Positions 1-8,959 are shown, numbered from the stretch's first letter. The stretch: DNA of 64,000 nt from an uncultured Clostridia bacterium (GCA_934120395.1 CAKOTZ010000006.1:1-64000), one strand, 5' to 3'. The notes: generated by a model not told the origin, from the letters alone. Numbers and translations are program-made.

Positions 1-153
1 AAACCAACAAAAGAAATAATTAGAGAATTTATAGAAAAAATTGAAATTCATAGCGACAAGCAAGTTGATATTTATTTTAATTTTAAACCATTACAAGATT
101 TAAATAATAATTTTATATGTGCTAGAAAAGAATATGAGAAAAAAGTAGAATAG
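1..153 (+). CDS. Serine recombinase, C-terminal end (partial)
   Basis: The gene enters from outside the window and its last 50 codons are visible, ending at a TAG at 151-153. The visible tail (IEIHSDKQVDIYFNF then a short basic end) resembles the C-terminal end of large serine recombinases of the TnpX/resolvase type, which integrate or excise mobile elements. The catalytic domain is not in view, so the call rests on a short stretch. The stop is followed at once by an in-frame GH94 fragment with no start codon, as expected if the recombinase gene sits at the end of an integrated element. It could instead be another DNA-binding protein tail. Confidence 0.5.
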   Translation, partial: KPTKEIIREFIEKIEIHSDKQVDIYFNFKPLQDLNNNFICARKEYEKKVE

Positions 154-663
154 AAAAAATGTCCACAACAACAATACACACATGCTGCATTGTGGGCAGT
201 TTGGGCTACAACAATATTAGGTTTCGGAGATAGGGCAATGGAGTATTATCGTTATATTAATCCAATTGAACATGCAAGAACTACGGAAGCAGTAAAAAAA
301 TATAAGGTAGAACCGTATGTTATAGTTGCGGATATGTATGGATCAAACAATTTAGCGGGTAGAGGTGGCTGGACTTGGTATACAGGATCTAGTAGTTGGT
401 TTAATAAAATAGGAATTGAAAATATTCTTGGAATGCATATAGAAAACGGAAAGTTAGAAATTAGACCATGTATTCCTAAGGAATGGAAAGAATATAGCAT
501 TCGTTATAAATATAAGTCAAGTATATACTATATTAAGGTTAGAAATCCAAACAAAAAAAATACTGGCGTAGATAAATTTTATTTAAATGGCAGAGAAATA
601 CAGGAGAAAAAGATTTGTTTAGATGACAATGGAAAGAGTAACGAAATTGAAGTGGAAATATAA
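154..663 (+). pseudogene. GH94 (glycosyltransferase 36-like) C-terminal fragment
   Basis: An open frame continues directly from the recombinase stop with no credible start or ribosome site. From about base 172 (QYTHAALWAVWATT) it matches the C-terminal part of GH94 phosphorylases and cyclic-glucan-synthase-type enzymes: GGWTWYTGSSSW, then a GLEGILG-like segment (GIENILGMHIENGKLEI) and the closing beta-sandwich. Only about 160 residues remain of a family that is normally 800 residues or more, so catalytic parts are lost. The first TTG (190) lies inside the conserved block and is not a real start. I infer that a recombinase-carrying element inserted into this gene and left the 3' remnant. Confidence 0.7.
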
Positions 664-916
664 TTAATAAAAACAAATTGACAAATGCAAAAAATAAAAA
701 AATGATTTTTTAGAAAATTATAAAAAAATATTTTTCGAAAAGACAATAAAATGCATAAAAACATTGAAAAATAAACAAAAAACAAATATTGACGAAAAAA
801 TAATTTTTAAAAAAATAAATAAAAATAAAAAAATAATTTTTTTAAAACAGCTAATCTTAGAATGGCAATGAGTTGCGGAATGCAGAAAAAAAAGATGCTG
901 TAATATAATGTAAAAC
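664..916. other. AT-rich intergenic stretch
   Basis: This is very A-rich noncoding sequence after the GH94 remnant. I see no open frame with a ribosome site and no clear RNA fold before the terminator that follows. Confidence 0.6.
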
Positions 917-962
917 AAGCTAGCATAAAACCTTGAAACGGTTTGAAATGCTAGCTTTTTTA
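917..962 (+). terminator. Rho-independent terminator
   Basis: A perfect 10-bp stem (AAGCTAGCAT / ATGCTAGCTT), with an inner AAACC/GGTTT pairing, is followed by a T-run. It isolates nrdD from the region on its left. Confidence 0.85.
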
Positions 963-987
963 ATAAAATTTACATAAAAAATTAAAT

Positions 988-1016
988 TTGACATTACTAA
1001 TTTGAAAATATAAAAT
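988..1016 (+). promoter_or_regulatory. Sigma-A promoter of nrdD
   Basis: TTGACA and TAAAAT are separated by 17 bases, about 57 bases before the nrdD start. No NrdR box was recognised. Confidence 0.6.
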
Positions 1017-1072
1017 AGGTATCAATGTTGACAGATATAAAAGTATAAAAATACAAATAGGGGGAAATTTTC

Positions 1073-3346
1073 ATGCAAGTAATCAAAAGAGATGGAAGAA
1101 TCGCAGAATTCAATGGAGAAAGAATTGTAAAGGCAGTTACCTTAGCAATGTCACAAACATCAGGTGGTGTTGATTTAGACTTAGCTAATAAAATAGCAAG
1201 CAGTGTAGAAAAAAGTTTAGAAGGAAAAAAACAAGTTACTGTATATGAAGTACAAGACTTAGTTGAAAAAAAATTAATGGGTTCATCTAGAAAAGAAGTA
1301 GCCCAAAGTTATATAACATATCGTTACAATCGTGATGTAGCAAGAAAATCAAGGACAAAAGAAATGTTTTTGGAAATTATAGAAGCAAAAGCAAACGATA
1401 TTACAAGAGAAAATGCAAATATGAATGCAGATACACCAGCGGGAATGATGATGAAATTTGCCAGTGAAACAACAAAGCCATTTGTAGACGACTTTTTATT
1501 ATCACCAGAAGCAAGAGATGCTCATAAACAAGGATATATACATATACATGATAAAGACTATTACCCTACAAAAAGTTTAACATGTTTACAACACCCATTA
1601 GATAAAATTTTAACTAATGGATTTAGGGCTGGACATGGTGCATCAAGACCAGCAAAAAGAATAGAAACAGCTAGTATTTTAGCGTGTATGTCACTTGAAA
1701 ATGTTCAAAATGAAATGCATGGAGGACAAGCAATACCAGCATTTGACTTTTATTTAGCACCTTTTGTAAGAAAAACATTTATAGAAGAAGTTAAAAAAAT
1801 AGAAGAATTGATAGGCAAAGATTTAAGTAATTTATATAATATAGAAATAAAAGATTATATTAAAAAGGAATTGGATGGATTAGAAGGTGAAGAAAGAGAC
1901 TTACAGGCTGCTATGAATTCAACTATAAACAGAGTACATCAGGCAATGGAAGCTTTTATACACAATATGAATACAATTCACTCAAGAGGTGGAAACCAAG
2001 TTGTATTTAGTTCAATTAATTATGGAACAGATACTTCAGCAGAAGGAAGATGTATCATAAGAGAAACACTATTATCAACAAAACGTGGAGTAGGGAACGA
2101 TGAAACACCTATTTTCCCAATACAAATATGGAAAAAGAAAAAAGGAGTAAATTATTTACCAGAAGATCCTAACTACGATTTATATAAATTAGCTTGTGAA
2201 GTATCAGCAAAAAGATTTTTCCCTAATTTCCTAAACCTAGATGCAACATTTAATAAAAGTGAAAAATGGAGAGCAGATGATCCAAAACGTTACTATTATG
2301 AAGTCGCAACAATGGGTTGCCGTACTAGAGTGTTTAAAAATAGACATGGTGAGGATACATCTGTAGGAAGAGGAAATCTATCATTTACAACAGTTAATAT
2401 TGTAAGATTAGCAATTGAATCTGCCTTAGAAACACAAGAAAAATTAGGACTAAGTTTTGATATTGGAACTGGCTGTGATAAAAATATAACATCGGAATAC
2501 AAAAAAATGGTAATTCGTATATTTAAAGAAAAATTAGAAAAATATATAGACATTGTAGCAGAACAATTACATGATCGTTATGAATTCCAATGTACAGCTG
2601 TAGCAAAACAATTTCCATTGTTAATGACAGCTGGATTATGGCAAGATAGTGAAAAACTAAAACCAAATGAAGAGGTAAAAGATGTATTAAAACATGGTAC
2701 CTTAGGAATTGGATTTATAGGTTTAGCAGAATGTTTGACAGCACTAATTGGTAAACATCATGCAGAATCTGAAGAAGCACAAAAATTAGGACTAGAAATA
2801 ATTACAATGTTTAATGATGCTTGTAAAAGGTATTCAGATAAATATGACCTTAACTATTCTGTATTAGCAACTCCAGCAGAAGGATTATCAGGTAGATTTA
2901 CTAAAATAGATAGAAAAGAATTTGGCTGTATACCAGGTGTTACAGATAGAGAGTATTATACAAACAGCAATCATGTTCCAGTATGGTATAAGTGTACTGC
3001 TGAGAAAAAAGCAAAAATAGAAGCGCCATATCATGCATTAACAGAGGGGGGACATATATTCTATATAGAACTAGATGGAGATGCAACACACAACCCAGAA
3101 ACTGTTGAAGCTGTTGTGGATTTAATGGATAAATATAATATGGGATATGGAAGTGTGAACCATACAAGGTCAAGATGTATGGACTGTGGCTTTGAAAATG
3201 CAGATGCAGATTTGAAAAAGTGTCCAATTTGTGGTAGTGATAATATTGATACAATTCAAAGAATTACAGGATACTTAGTAGGTGCTACAAATCGCTGGAA
3301 TAATGCTAAACTTTCAGAGTTAAAAGATAGAGTTACACATGCGTAA
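1073..3346 (+). CDS. nrdD: Anaerobic ribonucleoside-triphosphate reductase
   Basis: This is the glycyl-radical enzyme that makes dNTPs from NTPs without oxygen, using formate as reductant. The 757 residues are family length. An N-terminal ATP-cone (residues about 1-90, starting MQVIKRDGRIAEFNGERI) gives allosteric control. The C-terminal zinc site is C702, C705, C717 and C720, followed by RITGY, where G733 is the predicted radical glycine. The ATG at 1073 follows a GGGGGA ribosome site. The activase gene nrdG starts 24 bases downstream, so the two form an operon. This implies strictly anaerobic growth or at least an anaerobic growth mode. Confidence 0.97.
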   Translation: MQVIKRDGRIAEFNGERIVKAVTLAMSQTSGGVDLDLANKIASSVEKSLEGKKQVTVYEVQDLVEKKLMGSSRKEVAQSYITYRYNRDVARKSRTKEMFLEIIEAKANDITRENANMNADTPAGMMMKFASETTKPFVDDFLLSPEARDAHKQGYIHIHDKDYYPTKSLTCLQHPLDKILTNGFRAGHGASRPAKRIETASILACMSLENVQNEMHGGQAIPAFDFYLAPFVRKTFIEEVKKIEELIGKDLSNLYNIEIKDYIKKELDGLEGEERDLQAAMNSTINRVHQAMEAFIHNMNTIHSRGGNQVVFSSINYGTDTSAEGRCIIRETLLSTKRGVGNDETPIFPIQIWKKKKGVNYLPEDPNYDLYKLACEVSAKRFFPNFLNLDATFNKSEKWRADDPKRYYYEVATMGCRTRVFKNRHGEDTSVGRGNLSFTTVNIVRLAIESALETQEKLGLSFDIGTGCDKNITSEYKKMVIRIFKEKLEKYIDIVAEQLHDRYEFQCTAVAKQFPLLMTAGLWQDSEKLKPNEEVKDVLKHGTLGIGFIGLAECLTALIGKHHAESEEAQKLGLEIITMFNDACKRYSDKYDLNYSVLATPAEGLSGRFTKIDRKEFGCIPGVTDREYYTNSNHVPVWYKCTAEKKAKIEAPYHALTEGGHIFYIELDGDATHNPETVEAVVDLMDKYNMGYGSVNHTRSRCMDCGFENADADLKKCPICGSDNIDTIQRITGYLVGATNRWNNAKLSELKDRVTHA

Positions 3347-3370
3347 AAGTAAACAAGGGGAGAAAATAAA

Positions 3371-3874
3371 ATGAATATTGCAGGTTTTTATGATGAAAGC
3401 ATATCAAATGGATTAGGTTGGAGAGCAGTTTTATTTGTTAGCGGTTGCCCTCATAATTGCCCAGGTTGCCAAAACAAAGAAGCACAAAGTTTTGCTTATG
3501 GAAAAAAATTTGACAAACAAGAAATTATTAATAAAATTACTGAAAATTCTATATTAAAGGGAATTACAATAAGTGGAGGCGAGCCACTTTGCCCTGAAAA
3601 CATACCAGAGGTGTTAGACTTTATTAAAGAAGTTAAAAAGGTAAAACCACAATTTAATGTATGGTGCTATTCTGGTTATACATTAGAACAATTAGAAAAA
3701 AGAGATGATGAAGTAACAAAAGAGTGTTTAAACGAAATTGATGTATTAGTAGATGGAAGGTTTGTTGAATCTAAAAAAGATCCTACATTAAAATTTAGGG
3801 GTTCTTCAAATCAAAGAATAATAGATATACATACAAGTATGCAGAAAAATAAAGTGGTACAATTGGCCATATAG
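3371..3874 (+). CDS. nrdG: Anaerobic NrdD-activating radical-SAM protein
   Basis: This radical-SAM enzyme installs the glycyl radical on NrdD. C26, C30 and C33 form the CxxxCxxC motif that holds the 4Fe-4S cluster, and the SAM-binding GGEP-type motif (SGGEPL) follows. At 167 residues it has the usual NrdG length. It has its own AGGGGAG ribosome site and lies 24 bases after nrdD, with rsmA 11 bases further on, so all three are probably cotranscribed. Confidence 0.96.
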   Translation: MNIAGFYDESISNGLGWRAVLFVSGCPHNCPGCQNKEAQSFAYGKKFDKQEIINKITENSILKGITISGGEPLCPENIPEVLDFIKEVKKVKPQFNVWCYSGYTLEQLEKRDDEVTKECLNEIDVLVDGRFVESKKDPTLKFRGSSNQRIIDIHTSMQKNKVVQLAI

Positions 3875-3885
3875 TAGGAGAGTAT

Positions 3886-4752
3886 ATGCAAAATTTATTA
3901 AAAGAAACTAAATTTATGTTAAATAAGTATCAATTAAGAGCTAATAAGAGTTTAGGTCAAAACTTTTTAATAGACGAAGATGCTGTTTGCAAAATTGTAG
4001 AAACTGCAAATGTAAATAAACAAGATTTGATAATTGAAATTGGCCCTGGGTTAGGAACTTTAACAAAAGAATTGTTAAAAAAAGCAGGAAGGGTTTTATG
4101 TGTGGAATTAGACCCTAAAATGATAGCAATATTGCAAGAAAGATTTGCTTTATACGATAACATTGATTTAATTCATGATGATGTATTAAATTTAGATTTA
4201 AAGAAAATAATAAAAGAAAATAAAGAAGAATATGAATTAAATAAGGTTAAAATAGTTGCAAATTTACCATATTACATTACAACGCCAATTGTAATGAAAC
4301 TGTTAGAAGAAAACTTAGATATAGAAAGTATTACCATTATGATTCAAAAAGAGGTTGCTGACCGCTTAGTAGCAAATCCGGGAACTGCTTTATCAGGAAG
4401 TATAAGCTATGCGATTCATTACTATACAATACCAGAATACATATTAGAAGTACCAAGCACATCTTTTTTGCCAGCTCCACAGGTAGATTCAGAGGTTATT
4501 AAATTAACGCTTAGAAAAGAACCAGCAGTGGATGTAAAAAATAAAGAGCTTTTATTCAAACTTATAAAAATAGCATTTATGCAAAGAAGAAAAACACTAT
4601 TAAATGCATTATATAACGGAAAAATGATGGATAATAAGCAAGAAATAGAAAAAATGTTATTAACGCTTGGAATTGATGTGAAAGTAAGAGGAGAAAAACT
4701 TAGCTTAGAGCAGTTTGCACAAATTGCAGATTATATGTGTAGTTTAAAATAA
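3886..4752 (+). CDS. rsmA: 16S rRNA (adenine1518/1519-N6,N6)-dimethyltransferase
   Basis: RsmA (KsgA) dimethylates two adjacent adenines in helix 45 of 16S rRNA during small-subunit maturation. The 288-residue protein shows the N-terminal SLGQNFL signature, the SAM-binding IEIGPGLGTLT loop and the catalytic NLPYYITTPI motif typical of the family. The start is ATG 3886 with AGGAGAG just upstream. It is the last gene of the nrdD-nrdG-rsmA unit and is followed directly by a terminator. Confidence 0.97.
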   Translation: MQNLLKETKFMLNKYQLRANKSLGQNFLIDEDAVCKIVETANVNKQDLIIEIGPGLGTLTKELLKKAGRVLCVELDPKMIAILQERFALYDNIDLIHDDVLNLDLKKIIKENKEEYELNKVKIVANLPYYITTPIVMKLLEENLDIESITIMIQKEVADRLVANPGTALSGSISYAIHYYTIPEYILEVPSTSFLPAPQVDSEVIKLTLRKEPAVDVKNKELLFKLIKIAFMQRRKTLLNALYNGKMMDNKQEIEKMLLTLGIDVKVRGEKLSLEQFAQIADYMCSLK

Positions 4753-4755
4753 TAT

Positions 4756-4794
4756 AAAAAGTTGGGGATGTCAAATTACATTTCCCAACTTTTT
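4756..4794 (+). terminator. Terminator after rsmA
   Basis: The stem AAAGTTGGGGA / TTTCCCAACTTT has a short loop and a T-run, 4 bases after the rsmA stop. Confidence 0.85.
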
Positions 4795-4876
4795 ATATTA
4801 TTAATTTGAACTGGTACCACGGCATGGAAAAAATGGAAACAACAATAAAAATATTTATAGTTTTCTATAACAGCTA

Positions 4877-4905
4877 TTCCCAAAGGGCAATAAAAATGTT
4901 ATAAT
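4877..4905 (+). promoter_or_regulatory. Possible promoter of the sortase gene
   Basis: A perfect TATAAT (4900-4905) has a poor -35 (TTCCCA) 17 bases upstream. Only the -10 is convincing. Confidence 0.4.
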
Positions 4906-4944
4906 ATATGTGTATGTTTTAGTGAAGAAGGAGGGAGGACGCGT

Positions 4945-5736
4945 ATGAAGGAATTTAGAAATCAAATTCTTGTAACAGATAGGATATTTATAACACCTGA
5001 ATTCAAAAGAAAGAAAAAAGTGTATAAGTGGAATTTTATTGTATCTGTTTTTTTAGTATGTTGTCTGTTCTCTTATTATATATATGCCGAATACGATAAA
5101 AATAAAAGCGAGGAAGTATCGAAAACCTTATTAGCAGAAACAGATTTTGAAGGTCAAGAAGAGCCAGCGGAAATATCTACAACAATAAAAACAAAGGACA
5201 ATGTAATTATTGTTATGCTAGATCCTAATGATACTCAAACTGATAGTGCAGAAGAAGTTAATGTTGATGAAGTTGAAGTTGCAAGTGGAAATATGGATAC
5301 TGCAACATATACAGCTAATGATGGAACCGACTATAGAACAGTTGCAAAAATAGACATTCCTAAAATAGACGTACATTATCCAGTAATTGCGCCATTAAAT
5401 AAAGACCTGAAGGATTATACAGCTATCTTAAAAATATCACCATGTAGATATTATGGACCAGAACCAAATGAAGTTGGTAACTTTTGCATCGTAGGTCATA
5501 ATTACAGAAATGAGAAATTCTTTAGTAAAGTACCAACATTAGAAAATGGGGATATTGTAGAATTAACAGACACAAAGAAAAGAACAATTCAATATAAGGT
5601 GTATAGTAAATATATTGTAAATCCTGACCAAAATGAGTGTACCGATCAAGCTACAAATGGAAAAAAAGAAATTACTTTAATTACATGTACAAATGATAGT
5701 AAACAAAGATACATTATAAAATGTGTAGAAATATAA
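4945..5736 (+). CDS. Sortase family transpeptidase
   Basis: Sortases cleave sorting signals of surface proteins and join them to the cell wall or to other subunits. This 263-residue protein has a basic N-terminal tail, one membrane segment (about 28-48), a linker rich in Glu/Asp/Thr, and the catalytic domain from about residue 135. The triad is visible: H185 in VGHNYR, C248 in LITCT and R255 in QRY. Subclass is not certain; the small domain and LITCT fit classes D/E better than A. It stands alone, with no substrate gene beside it. The adhesin ending at 57634 in this window has a possible non-canonical signal. Confidence 0.9.
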   Translation: MKEFRNQILVTDRIFITPEFKRKKKVYKWNFIVSVFLVCCLFSYYIYAEYDKNKSEEVSKTLLAETDFEGQEEPAEISTTIKTKDNVIIVMLDPNDTQTDSAEEVNVDEVEVASGNMDTATYTANDGTDYRTVAKIDIPKIDVHYPVIAPLNKDLKDYTAILKISPCRYYGPEPNEVGNFCIVGHNYRNEKFFSKVPTLENGDIVELTDTKKRTIQYKVYSKYIVNPDQNECTDQATNGKKEITLITCTNDSKQRYIIKCVEI

Positions 5737-5743
5737 AAAATGA

Positions 5744-5772
5744 TTGACTAATTATGTAAACTTTGTTATAAT
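5744..5772 (+). promoter_or_regulatory. Sigma-A promoter of the PHP gene
   Basis: TTGACT, 17 bases, then TATAAT, ending 21 bases before the start codon. It is a near-consensus promoter. Confidence 0.8.
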
Positions 5773-5793
5773 AAGGTAGATGGAGGTAGAAAT

Positions 5794-6732
5794 ATGATTG
5801 ATTTACATATACATACTACTTGTTCTGACGGTACTTGTACCCCTAGTCAAATTATACAAAAAGCAGAAAAGAATAATTTGAAAGTGATTGCAATTACAGA
5901 CCATAATACTACAGAAGGTTATAAGCAGGCAAAGGAAGTAGCAAGAAAATCAAGAATCAAGTTAATACCTGGAATAGAATTAGAAGCAAAGTTAACATAT
6001 TATGCAACAGATTCAAAAACAAAGTCAACATATCCTGTAAATGAAATTGTACATATATTGGGATATTGCGTGGATGGAATTGAAAAAGATTCAAGATTGC
6101 AAGAGATAGAAAAATCTAGAGTTAATCAAATAGAATTATTTAGAAAATATTTATGTAAGAACGGAAAAAATATATCAAGAGAAGAATTAGAAAGCATTCA
6201 TAAAAATTATGAAATGAAAGATTTGGTAAGATTATTAGTAAATAAAAATTATTTTAATAAACCAAAAGAAGCCTATGATTTGTTAAAAAAACTTGGATAT
6301 AAAAGAAAAATTATGTCAGCAAAAGAAACAATAAGGTTAATAAAAGAGTATGGAGGAATACCAATAGAGGCGCATTTTGCTCAAAATTATTTGTATTATC
6401 CAGAAAATATTAAAATGGCCAAATTATCGCAAAAAGTTGTCAAAATGAAGGAGTTAGGTATAGAAGGAGTTGAAGCAATACATTCATCATATAAAACAGA
6501 GGATATACCAGAATATATTAAAATGGCAAATAAATTCAAATTGATTTATACAAGTGGAAGTGATTTTCATGGTAGAAAAAATGAAAAAATAGAAATAGGC
6601 AAAGGAATTAATAAAAATACGATGGTAAGTCAGTATGAAGCGTATAAAATAATGCAAGGGCTAAACAACTCAAGGGCTAAAATTTTAGAATACAATGCAA
6701 AAATACAAAAGGAAATGGAATATGCTAGATAA
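5794..6732 (+). CDS. PHP-domain phosphoesterase
   Basis: The N-terminus MIDLHIHTTCSDG carries the metal-binding HxH of the polymerase-and-histidinol-phosphatase (PHP) fold, followed by ITDHN and the late GSDFHG motif, all metal ligands of the family. Members include RNase AM/YciV-type exonucleases and 3',5'-nucleoside bisphosphate phosphatases. This one (312 residues) has the YciV-like architecture, with an inserted helical region at about 100-190 containing many lysines. The exact substrate cannot be deduced. It is monocistronic, with its own promoter and terminator. Confidence 0.85.
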   Translation: MIDLHIHTTCSDGTCTPSQIIQKAEKNNLKVIAITDHNTTEGYKQAKEVARKSRIKLIPGIELEAKLTYYATDSKTKSTYPVNEIVHILGYCVDGIEKDSRLQEIEKSRVNQIELFRKYLCKNGKNISREELESIHKNYEMKDLVRLLVNKNYFNKPKEAYDLLKKLGYKRKIMSAKETIRLIKEYGGIPIEAHFAQNYLYYPENIKMAKLSQKVVKMKELGIEGVEAIHSSYKTEDIPEYIKMANKFKLIYTSGSDFHGRKNEKIEIGKGINKNTMVSQYEAYKIMQGLNNSRAKILEYNAKIQKEMEYAR

Positions 6733-6763
6733 AACAAATGTGATAACTCACGTTTGTTTTTTT
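6732..6763 (+). terminator. Terminator after the PHP gene
   Basis: The stem ACAAATGTG / CACGTTTGT (one G-U pair) is followed by seven Ts. Confidence 0.8.
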
Positions 6764-6774
6764 ACACGACATAC

Positions 6775-6786
6775 AAACATATGTTT
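6775..6786 (+). promoter_or_regulatory. LexA-like (SOS) operator
   Basis: AAACATATGTTT is a perfect 12-bp palindrome close to the Gram-positive SOS box GAACatatGTTC, and it overlaps the -35 of a Y-family polymerase gene. Function is inferred from sequence and position. Confidence 0.65.
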
Positions 6787-6812
6787 ACAACGATACTATA
6801 AAGTGATATAAT
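6784..6812 (+). promoter_or_regulatory. Promoter of the Y-family polymerase gene
   Basis: TTTACA, 17 bases, TATAAT. The -35 shares bases with the SOS-like palindrome, so a bound repressor would block it. Confidence 0.75.
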
Positions 6813-6841
6813 TTAGTAGAAAAATATAGGAGAGGTGCAGT

Positions 6842-8338
6842 ATGTCGAATGTAGAGCAATCAATTTATGTAGCTATAGATTTAAAAAGCTTTTATGCTTC
6901 TGTTGAATGCAAAGAACGAAATTTAGATCCAATAACAACCAATTTAGTAGTAGCTGATAGTAAGAGAACTGAAAAAACAATATGTCTTGCCGTTAGTCCG
7001 TCATTAAAAAAATATGGAATATCAGGAAGAGCAAGACTCTTTGAGGTAGTACAAAAAGTAAAAGAAATTAATATTGAAAGAATAAGAAGAACTAAAAACA
7101 AAATGTTTGATGGATCAAGTTATAATGACATGGAACTTAAAAAAAATAAAAATTTAAAATTGGATTATATTATTGCCCCACCAAGAATGTCATATTATAT
7201 GAAATATAGTACAGATATTTATAATATTTATTTAAAATGGTTTTCCGAGGAAGACATATATGTTTATTCAATTGATGAAGTTTTTATAGATCTTACGCAC
7301 TATATAAAAACATATAAAATGAGAGCAAAGGATTTAGCAACAAAGGTAATACAAGAAGTTTATGAACAAACAGGCATTACTGCAACAGCTGGAATTGGTA
7401 CAAATTTGTATTTATGCAAAATAGCAATGGATGTAGTAGCAAAACATGTAGCTCCAAATAAAAACGGAGTTAGAATAGCGGGACTTGATGAATTGACATA
7501 TAGGAAATTACTATGGAGTCATAGACCAATAACAGATTTTTGGCGAGTAGGAAAGGGATATGCATCAAAATTAGAAAAATATGGAATATATACAATGGGA
7601 GATATTGCCAGAGAGTCTATACAAAATGAAGAATTATTTTACAAGCTATTTGGAGTAAACGCTGAATTACTAATAGACCACGCATGGGGGTGGGAGCCGG
7701 TTACAATAAAACATATAAAAGAATACAAACCAACAAGAAGCAGTATAAGTTCAGGGCAGGTTTTAAGTTGTGCCTGTAATTACGAACAAACAGAACTTAT
7801 AATAAAAGAAATGGCAGAATTACTTACGTTAGAGCTAGTTGCAAAAAAAATGATAACAGACCAAATTGTATTAACAATTGAATATGATACAGAGAATTTA
7901 TTAAATCCATATATAAAGAATATTTATGAAGGCGAAATCACTAATGATAGATATGGAAGAAAAATTCCAAAACATGCACATGGAACAATAAATTTGGATC
8001 ATAAAACAGCTTCAACAAAATTAATTATGGAAGCAACAACGACATTATATCATAGAATAATAAACAGAAATTTATTATCAAGAAAAGTTAATATAATAGC
8101 GAATAATATAACGTCGGAGCTAAATAAAGAAAATCAGACAGAACAAATAAATTTATTTGTCGACTATAAGGCTGAAGAAAGAAAAAAAGAAAATGAACTA
8201 AAAGAGAAAAACTTGCAAAAATCTATACTAAATATCAAGAATAAGTATGGAAAAAATGCAATAATAAAAGCAATGAACTTGCAAGAAGGAGCAAAAACAA
8301 TTGAAAGAAACGAACAAATAGGAGGACATAAGGGATGA
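6842..8338 (+). CDS. Y-family DNA polymerase (UmuC/UvrX type)
   Basis: This is an error-prone translesion polymerase. The first catalytic block is IYVAIDLKSFYASVE with D13, and the second is YVYSIDEVFIDLT. An HhH-type region and a little-finger domain follow. The 498 residues and the internal insertions fit the UvrX/YqjW branch found in Bacillota and their mobile elements, which is larger than DinB. The start ATG 6842 has AGGAGAGG upstream. It overlaps the next gene by four bases (ATGA), which couples their translation. The SOS-like box argues for induction by DNA damage. Confidence 0.93.
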   Translation: MSNVEQSIYVAIDLKSFYASVECKERNLDPITTNLVVADSKRTEKTICLAVSPSLKKYGISGRARLFEVVQKVKEINIERIRRTKNKMFDGSSYNDMELKKNKNLKLDYIIAPPRMSYYMKYSTDIYNIYLKWFSEEDIYVYSIDEVFIDLTHYIKTYKMRAKDLATKVIQEVYEQTGITATAGIGTNLYLCKIAMDVVAKHVAPNKNGVRIAGLDELTYRKLLWSHRPITDFWRVGKGYASKLEKYGIYTMGDIARESIQNEELFYKLFGVNAELLIDHAWGWEPVTIKHIKEYKPTRSSISSGQVLSCACNYEQTELIIKEMAELLTLELVAKKMITDQIVLTIEYDTENLLNPYIKNIYEGEITNDRYGRKIPKHAHGTINLDHKTASTKLIMEATTTLYHRIINRNLLSRKVNIIANNITSELNKENQTEQINLFVDYKAEERKKENELKEKNLQKSILNIKNKYGKNAIIKAMNLQEGAKTIERNEQIGGHKG

Positions 8339-8520
8339 GTATTAATCAATATAGTGATATTATAAATTTACCGCATCATGTTTCTAAAAAACATAAGTCA
8401 ATGTCAATAAAAGCAAGAGCAGCACAATTTGGGGCATTTGCAGCTTTATCTGGATTTGAAGAAAAAATAGAAGAAACAGCAAAGAAAGCAATGGAGAAGG
8501 TAGAAAAAGAAAATGGATAG
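8335..8520 (+). CDS. YolD-like small protein
   Basis: This 61-residue protein carries INLPHHVSKKHKSMS followed by RAAQFGAFAALSGFEE, the conserved core of the small YolD-like family. YolD-like proteins are regularly encoded with UvrX-type Y-family polymerases, as here, where the two genes overlap by four bases. The family's role is unclear; a part in regulating or assisting the polymerase is inferred from the pairing alone. Confidence 0.8.
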   Translation: MSINQYSDIINLPHHVSKKHKSMSIKARAAQFGAFAALSGFEEKIEETAKKAMEKVEKENG

Positions 8521-8540
8521 AGAATTAATCTTCTCTATCC
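8515..8540. terminator. Hairpin between convergent genes
   Basis: A perfect 10-bp inverted repeat (GGATAGAGAA / TTCTCTATCC) covers the stop codons of the YolD-like and XRE genes. The flanking T-runs are weak, so it is only a possible bidirectional terminator. Confidence 0.5.
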
Positions 8541-8764
8541 AAATTTAAAAATATGGGGTCACTAAAAAACTCTTGCATGGTAATTCCTAAACCGTCACAA
8601 ATACGTACAATAGTTAATAACTTAGGATTCTTACTGTTTCCATTTACGATATTGTCAATTGTTGATTGAGTAATACCGCAAATATTAGATAATTTATTAA
8701 TGGTAATTTTTTTATCATCACAAATATTTAAAATCTTACTAACAATAGCTTCTGAAATCGTCAT
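8525..8764 (-). CDS. XRE-family helix-turn-helix regulator
   Basis: This is a 79-residue single-domain Cro/CI-type DNA-binding protein. The helix-turn-helix is ITINKLSNICGITQSTIDNIV, followed by the usual DGLGITMQEFF end. An AGGAG ribosome site precedes the ATG. It is convergent with the polymerase operon and divergent from mraZ. The palindrome at 8843-8855 in the shared upstream region is a possible target. Which genes it controls cannot be told. Confidence 0.85.
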   Translation of the reverse strand: MTISEAIVSKILNICDDKKITINKLSNICGITQSTIDNIVNGNSKNPKLLTIVRICDGLGITMQEFFSDPIFLNLDRED

Positions 8765-8842
8765 AAAATCATCTCCTAATCTCCTCTAAGTAGAATGTCC
8801 AAATTCAAAAAAAGTATAACAAATAAATGAAAAAAACTACTA

Positions 8843-8855
8843 ACCCCACAGGGGT
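8843..8855. promoter_or_regulatory. GC-rich palindrome in the XRE-mraZ intergenic region
   Basis: ACCCCACAGGGGT is a perfect 5-3-5 palindrome standing out in very AT-rich DNA. It may be an operator for the divergent XRE gene; this is inference only. Confidence 0.35.
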
Positions 8856-8901
8856 AAAATAATCACAGATGGTTAATAATGGTAATATGCAAAAAAATAA
8901 T

Positions 8902-8938
8902 AAAAAAAATTGCAAAAAAAGACTTGCAATTTTTTTTT
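8902..8938. terminator. Symmetric A/T-flanked hairpin upstream of mraZ
   Basis: A stem of AATTGCA / TGCAATT is flanked by eight As on the left and eight Ts on the right, so it can act as a terminator in either direction. It overlaps the -35 of the mraZ promoter. Confidence 0.5.
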
Positions 8939-8952
8939 GCTTGTATTACAAT
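8924..8952 (+). promoter_or_regulatory. Promoter of the dcw cluster
   Basis: TTGCAA, 17 bases, TACAAT, just upstream of the MraZ repeats. Confidence 0.7.
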
Positions 8953-8959
8953 TTAATTG

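Noticed and set aside
988..1072. TTGACA at 1028 as the nrdD promoter
   Set aside because: A matching -10 would leave almost no leader and overlap the ribosome site. The pair at 988-1016 is better placed.
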